Shown piece after piece: positions 59,162 to 64,000 of a stretch of DNA of 64,000 nt. The notes below the pieces were generated by a model. It ran no database searches. It saw only the letters and a program-made list of their open reading frames with translations, and was not told the origin of the DNA. The stretch is from positions 15,501,051 to 15,565,050 of the forward strand of contig NC_035172.2 in NCBI RefSeq assembly GCF_001659605.2, read 5' to 3'. Source of the stretch: Manihot esculenta. Its lineage: Eukaryota; Streptophyta; Magnoliopsida; Malpighiales; Euphorbiaceae. The position numbers and the translations under genes were made by a program. Position 1 is the first letter of the stretch, and each line of letters begins with the position of its first letter.

Positions 59162-61475
59162 TGTAACGACCCAAAAATCGGACCGCTACCGGCGCTAGGA
59201 TCCAGGTCGGCTTAAGGCCGCCGGGACCCGTAGCAAGCCTAACATACATCCTGTAAACCTGCTTAATCCCATACATGATCAAGAATATACATAAAAATTA
59301 AAACTTTTCTTTCATACATTCTCTCATACACCAAACTCAACCTGTGCATGCACTGAACACAATCATAATCATAACCATGACCCCTCTGTGGGATCTCATC
59401 AATGCCCCAATGGGCGATACAACATATGTTGAGTTGGTTTACATAAACATCACAAACATCTAAGATCATGTATAAAAAGGGATACCTTACACATTGGTTC
59501 AAGCACAGTCTCTAATCCTCAATATCATCACATACATTACTATTCATAACTTTACACCATTTTACGGTTTATCATGTCCACACTCTATCTATTACAAACA
59601 CATGACTTCATGACTCTTGCCGACCTCCTAGTCTACCCTGAACCTGCAAACCTGAGGGATTAGGGAGAAGGGTGAGCTACTAGAGCCCAGTGAGCAGAAT
59701 AATAAAACATTCAAAACATATGATAACATGGAATGCATCACATCACAGCTAATCACATCAAGAATGAACTTGTCAGCAACAGCCCTCTACATAGTCCAAC
59801 TGTGCCAGAATGTAGAATGGGTCCTGGTCTTTCTCTTACATAGCATAACATAACAGTCCAACTGTGCCAGAATGTAGAATGGGTCCTGGTCTTTCTCTTA
59901 CATAGTGCCAGCGAACGTAGAATGGGTCCCACTGGTCTTACATTCCGTACCGTACATATCACATCGTCACATCATAGATCGAGGGCTATGGATCATCCAA
60001 CATTCATCCATATCAACATTAAAGTATGCAATGCAACATATTCGTGAATTCTAATGCAAACAACCTAAATCATCACATGGCATTCATGATGCATGAACAT
60101 GCTCAAAACTTTACAATTGATTTACTTTAAAATGTAAAGGTTTATTCTACTCACCTCTGGATAGCTCTGACCAGACACTGGAGCAGCTGACTCACTGCTG
60201 GGGCCCTCGGTTCCTTGGGTCTGAACCTACACAGGTGGACTCAAATGAGGGACCAAACAACTAGAACATAACTCTAAAAACATCCCCCAAAAACCCTCTA
60301 AAACTCCTCAAAACATCCATGCAAAAACATGCAAAGGAAGGCTGGACAGGGCACTTTCGGCGGCAGGTTCGGCGGCCGAAAGTCCCTCCAGAGCCGAAAG
60401 TCAGGCAGGTTCGGCGGCACCTTCGGCGGCCGAAACTCCCAGACAGAGACGAAACTCATGCATGTTCGGCGGCACTTTCGGCGGCCGAAACTCCTAGACA
60501 GAGACAAAAGTCCTCTTTCGGGGGCAGGCTTCGGCAGCCGAAAGGCTTGCCTCCCAGGCAGGTTCGGCGGCCGAAAGTCCTTCGGCTGCCGAACCTGGTT
60601 TCTGCCAAAGGGCAGAAACTTGGTTCCTCATGCATAATTTCCTCTCAAAACCATCCAAACATGCATTTCTCCTATTCTACAACATACATACTCAAGCATG
60701 CAAGTTCCTAGGGGCATCAAACTACCTTAAACCCCATCTACAACACATCAAGCATCCACATTGCTCATAAACACATATAAAACCCATAAACCTAACCATG
60801 AGCTAAACATGCATTCTACCCCATAAATCTACTTAAAACTTACTTAAAACATGCCATAAGCTCAAGATCGGTCCTTACCTCTTGAAGATCGAGAGAAGAA
60901 CGACCCTAGCTCGGAAAATGGGAGAGAGAGAGTTCCTTGAACCTCCAAGCTCCAAAACTTGCTCAAAAGCTCAAAACCTTCAAAACAAGTTGCAAACTCA
61001 TAAAAATCATGAAGAATGGAAGGAAGAAACTCAAGATCAGTGAGGGACGGCGGAGAGCTCACCTTGGTCGAAAATGGGGAGAAAAGCTCGCCCGTTTCGG
61101 CTAAGGGACCCCTTTATAGGTGGCTGGCCAGGCCACGTTCGGGAGCTGAAAGTGCCTCCGCATGCATGCCATGTTCGGCGGTCGAACTTGAGGTTCGGTG
61201 GCCGAACCTGGACTTCCCTCACTTATGCTTTCGGGGGCCTAAGGCACACCCGAAGCGCATGCATGTTCGGCGGCCGAACTTGAGGTTCGGCGACCGAACC
61301 TGAGTTTTCCTCCAAGGTTGTTTTCATGCAAAAACTCATTTCCTTTCATGCTTAAAACATAAAACACACTAAAACATTTTATGAAAATATGGTTTTACCC
61401 TTCTAGAAGTCTCCGACACCCGAGATTCCACCAGACGGTAGGAATTTCGATACCGGATTCTAGCCGGGTATTACA
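59162..61475 (-). repeat. Right LTR (5' LTR) of element C
   Basis: 2314 bp, 61 bp longer than its partner because a GTCCAACTGTGCCAG...TTACATAG unit is present twice (59794 and 59856) instead of once. Palindrome clusters lie at 60350-60600 and 61135-61300, with a TATA-like box (minus) near 61111-61120. It ends GTATTACA at 61475 and is followed by the ACATA duplication. Confidence 0.93.
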
Positions 61476-61480
61476 ACATA

Positions 61481-61626
61481 TACCTTATTAAAGTAAACAA
61501 TAAATTGATTTAAATGATATTTTAAATTATCATCAAAGATAAATTTATATTACTTGATGGGGGCATTGTTGATCTAAATCTATTCATAATACTTATAATA
61601 CGTGCATAGATGTTTGAGTTGTTCGT
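61481..61626 (-). pseudogene. Short remnant between elements C and D (upstream part of PMD pseudogene 2)
   Basis: About 146 bp, AT-rich, that was continuous with 50183 before element C inserted (exact ACATA duplication). It should be intron or upstream exon of the PMD pseudogene, but no convincing domain residues remain. Element D begins at 61627; the five bases before it are ttcgt. Confidence 0.5.
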
Positions 61627-64000
61627 TGTAATACCCGGCTAGATTCCGGCATTGGAATCCCTACCTTCCGGCGGAATCTCCGTTGGAATCTGGAATTCTG
61701 AGGATGCCAGAGTCTTCTAGAGGGGTAAAATGTGTTTCTAAATTGTTTTCACATGATTTTATGGTTTTAAATGGAAAAGAAATGGAGTTTTGAAAAGAAT
61801 AGGCCAATGAGGAAGGACCCAGGTTCGGCCGCCGAACATGGGGCTGCTTCGGGAGTGCTTTAGGCCTTCGGAGGCTTTGAGGGCAGAAACCAGGTTTGGC
61901 TGCCGAACATGGGAGAGTTTAGGAGGCACGTTAGGCTGCCGAAGGTGGTGGAGTTGTGGAGACAGCTTAGGCCGCCGAAGGTGGTTGACTGGCCACTTAT
62001 AAAAAGGCCCTTAGACCGAAAATGGGCGAGTTTTCTCCCCCATTCTCGAGCTCAGGTGTGTTCATGTCCTCCTTTGGCTGATTTCATGTTCTTTCTTCAA
62101 ATCCTTCACTTTTTATGAGTTTCTTTTTGGGTTTTGAAGTTTTAAAGCTTAAATCAAGTTTTGGGAGCTTGGAGACCCAAGGAGTTTGTTTCCTACCATC
62201 TCCCAGTTAGGATCGCACCAACCCTCGATCCTCAAGAGGTAAGTGTAGATCCTTGCCACCTTTTATGTTTCTAATGAGTTTTAAGAGGTTTTATGGGGGT
62301 TAGATGCATGTGTTAGAATAGATGTGCATGATAGGGTTTATGTTGGATGTATGCCCTATATGTGTTTATATGATGTTATGTTGGGGGTTTAAGTTAGTTT
62401 ATGCCCTATATGCATGTGGGAGTGTGTAGGCATGTTTGGGGAAGAGCATGTGAGGTTTTGGCTTGTTTTGGGGTTAGTTATGCATGTGAAGGATTCGGAC
62501 TTGCTGTTCATAGGGGACTAGGTTCGGCCGCCGAACCTGCATGGGAGGCAGCTTTGGTAGCCTAACGTGTCCCTGAAGGCCAGGACTTTCAGATCTGTGA
62601 GAGGCTTCGGCCGCCGAACCTGCCACCGAAGGTGCCAGACTTTCGGCTCTGGAAGGACTTTCGACCGCCGTAAGTGCCCCCGAACCTGCATGGCTTTCGG
62701 CTCTGGAAGGGACATTCGGCTGCCGAAAGTGCCCTGTCTAGCCCTTTCATGGTTGTTTTCTATGCATGTTTTGAGGATGTTTTAGGGGGGTTTTTGGGGA
62801 GCTGTTTATGAGTTGTTTAGAGTGTGTTTGGCACCCCATTCGAGTCCACCTGTGTAGGATTAGACCCAAGGGACCGAGGAGGCCAGCAGTGTTAGCTATT
62901 GTAGAGTCAGTCCAGCGTCTGCCAGAGATGAGTAGAACTAAATTATGTATTAAACTAATAAAGTTTTGAGCATGTTCATGCATCATGAATGCCATAATAT
63001 ACTTTAAGTTGTTGCATTAGAATCTCACGAATATGCTGCATTGCATTCTATGTTGTTGATGTGGATGGATGTTGGATGATCCATTAGCCCTCAATATGTC
63101 ATGTATGATTTACGAAAGTCCAAGGCTGCCCATGTTCACGCGCCCTGGCATTTATTATGCATGATTTACGAAAGTCCAGGGCTGCCCATGTCCACGCGTC
63201 TTGGCATTATGTGATGATTATAGAAGTCCTGCGGAGCTCCGTCGAGGGCCGGGCACACGAATATGTAGAGGGTTATTGATGACAAGTCCATCCTTGATGT
63301 GAATTGTATGTGCTATGATGCATTCCATAAAAGCATGATTTATGATAATGTTTTATGGCTCTGCTCACTGGGCTTTTTAGCTCACCCCTTTCCCCTAACC
63401 CCCAGGTTTGCAGGTAGGAGGTCGATCGGGAAGTCGGCAAGGGTTAATATTATGTTTATGTAATAGATTAACATGTTAGCGTGGACATGTAATGTAAATT
63501 AATATAATGTATTGCAAGATAATGTAATGTAAATTGATATAATGTGTTGTAAGATAATGTAATGTAATGACTAGAGGATTAGTTGTGTGCTTGGCCCTAA
63601 GGTCTGGTTAATCCCTTTTTGTACATGGTGTATGTTATGTTCTTATTGATGTCATATGAGAAACCAGGCTAGACACATGTAATGTGGACCACACTAGGGC
63701 ATTTGATGAGGGCTCTGGTGTAGGTTATATGTTTATAGTATGTTGTATGTTCAGGTCAAGCTTGGTATAGTAAATGTTTTAAAGTTTTTATGGAATGTTT
63801 TGATCATGTATGGGAATTGACCAGGTGATAGGATGTATGTTAGGCTTGCTACGGGTCCCGGCGGCCTTAAGCCTATCTGGATCCTAGTGCCGGTAGCGGT
63901 CCGATTTCTGGGTCGTTACAGATTGGTATCAAAGCCCTAGGTTCACATGGTCGGACCTAGAGTGTGTTGGGCTCATAGAGGTCGTAGAAGGGCAAGCACA
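61627..64000 (+). mobile_element. Element D: 5' LTR and start of another Tekay-type Ty3 element (runs off window)
   Basis: The LTR 61627-63920 (2294 bp, TGTAATACCC...GTCGTTACA) is followed by a primer-site region at 63924-63937 (TGGTATCAAAGCCC, one change from the usual CAGAGC) and 80 bases of internal leader resembling the same region of A, B and C. Palindrome clusters lie at 61820-61985 and 62520-62725, TATA-like CTTATAAAAA at 61996-62005, and CCAGG-type repeats at about 63117-63210. The coding region and 3' LTR are outside the window. Confidence 0.88.

Larger units (their letters stand above)
50189..61475 (-). mobile_element. Element C: complete but defective Tekay-type Ty3 element
   Basis: Minus-strand element with the right LTR (5') at 59162-61475 and the left LTR (3') at 50189-52441. 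It is flanked by an exact 5-bp duplication ACATA (50184-50188 and 61476-61480). The internal region has a primer site, gag, protease, RT, RNase H, integrase and chromodomain-like tail in the order of element A, with an extra gag-protease copy. LTRs differ by dozens of substitutions (about 16 in the first ~640 bp by eye) and by a ~61-bp repeat unit, so it is clearly older than A. Stops and frameshifts make it non-autonomous. It inserted into PMD pseudogene 2. Confidence 0.95.

Noticed and set aside
61627..63920. Possibility that this LTR belongs to element C
   Set aside because: Element C is already closed by two LTRs and an exact ACATA duplication. This LTR is in the opposite orientation, differs in sequence and is followed by its own primer site.
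1..64000. tRNA, rRNA or snoRNA genes
   Set aside because: No cloverleaf with A and B boxes or other RNA gene signature was recognised. The tRNA-like matches are only the retrotransposon primer sites.

Overview
This is a plant nuclear window, almost certainly from a eudicot. It has spliced genes with GT-AG introns and plant-specific families: a Raf-like ATN1-type kinase, a vicilin-like cupin and an organelle-type PP2C. The intergenic DNA is AT-rich, and there are many Tekay/Del-type Ty3 chromoviruses, MULEs and MITEs. The species cannot be read from the sequence alone; a Euphorbiaceae (cassava-like) genome is only a guess.

Layout. (1) 1-12.0 kb: a decayed minus-strand Tat-lineage Ty3 element, split by an intact plus-strand Tekay-type element (A, 590-10071) that has 2125-bp LTRs, PBS, PPT and one uninterrupted 1642-codon gag-pol. 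(2) 13.0-16.0 kb: a six-exon protein kinase gene. One intron holds a LINE 3' fragment and another holds a MITE. (3) 16.5-21.4 kb: a truncated minus-strand Tekay-type relative (B) with gag, broken protease and a single LTR. (4) 21.4-27.4 kb: a decayed composite element. A plant-mobile-domain (PMD, MAIN/PP7-long-like) pseudogene on the plus strand converges on a minus-strand MuDRA-like transposase pseudogene. Behind the transposase promoter is an array of six GC-rich perfect or near-perfect hairpins. (5) 27.4-34 kb: AT-rich intergenic DNA with MITEs, one of them with a clear 8-9 bp target duplication. (6) 34.1-36.3 kb: a five-exon vicilin-like cupin gene with a very long Glu/Arg/Lys-rich tail (At2g18540 type). 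(7) 37.5-47.0 kb: a minus-strand PP2C gene (At5g66720/At4g16580 type). Its 7.06-kb third intron contains a 2.8-kb hAT-like non-autonomous element and other inverted-repeat DNA. (8) 48.2-50.2 kb: a second hairpin array plus TATA and leader, then a second decayed PMD pseudogene. This mirrors locus 4 with the transposase missing. (9) 50.19-61.48 kb: a complete but dead minus-strand Tekay-type element (C) with an exact 5-bp target duplication and a tandem duplication of gag-protease. (10) 61.63-64.0 kb: the 5' LTR and first internal bases of a fourth Tekay-type element (D, plus strand), running off the window.

Three cellular genes look intact: kinase, cupin and PP2C. Each was rebuilt exon by exon with frame-consistent splice sites. 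Element A is the only transposon here that looks potentially autonomous.

The most unusual signal is the paired architecture at 21.4-27.4 kb and 48.2-50.2 kb: a hairpin array, then TATA box(es), then a short leader exon with a GTAAGTTTT donor, with a PMD gene converging from the other side. The PMD gene sits where mudrB sits in maize MuDR. All four Tekay-type elements also carry two clusters of a TTCGGCGGCCGAA-type palindrome and a tandem CCAGG...CCTGG repeat in each LTR.
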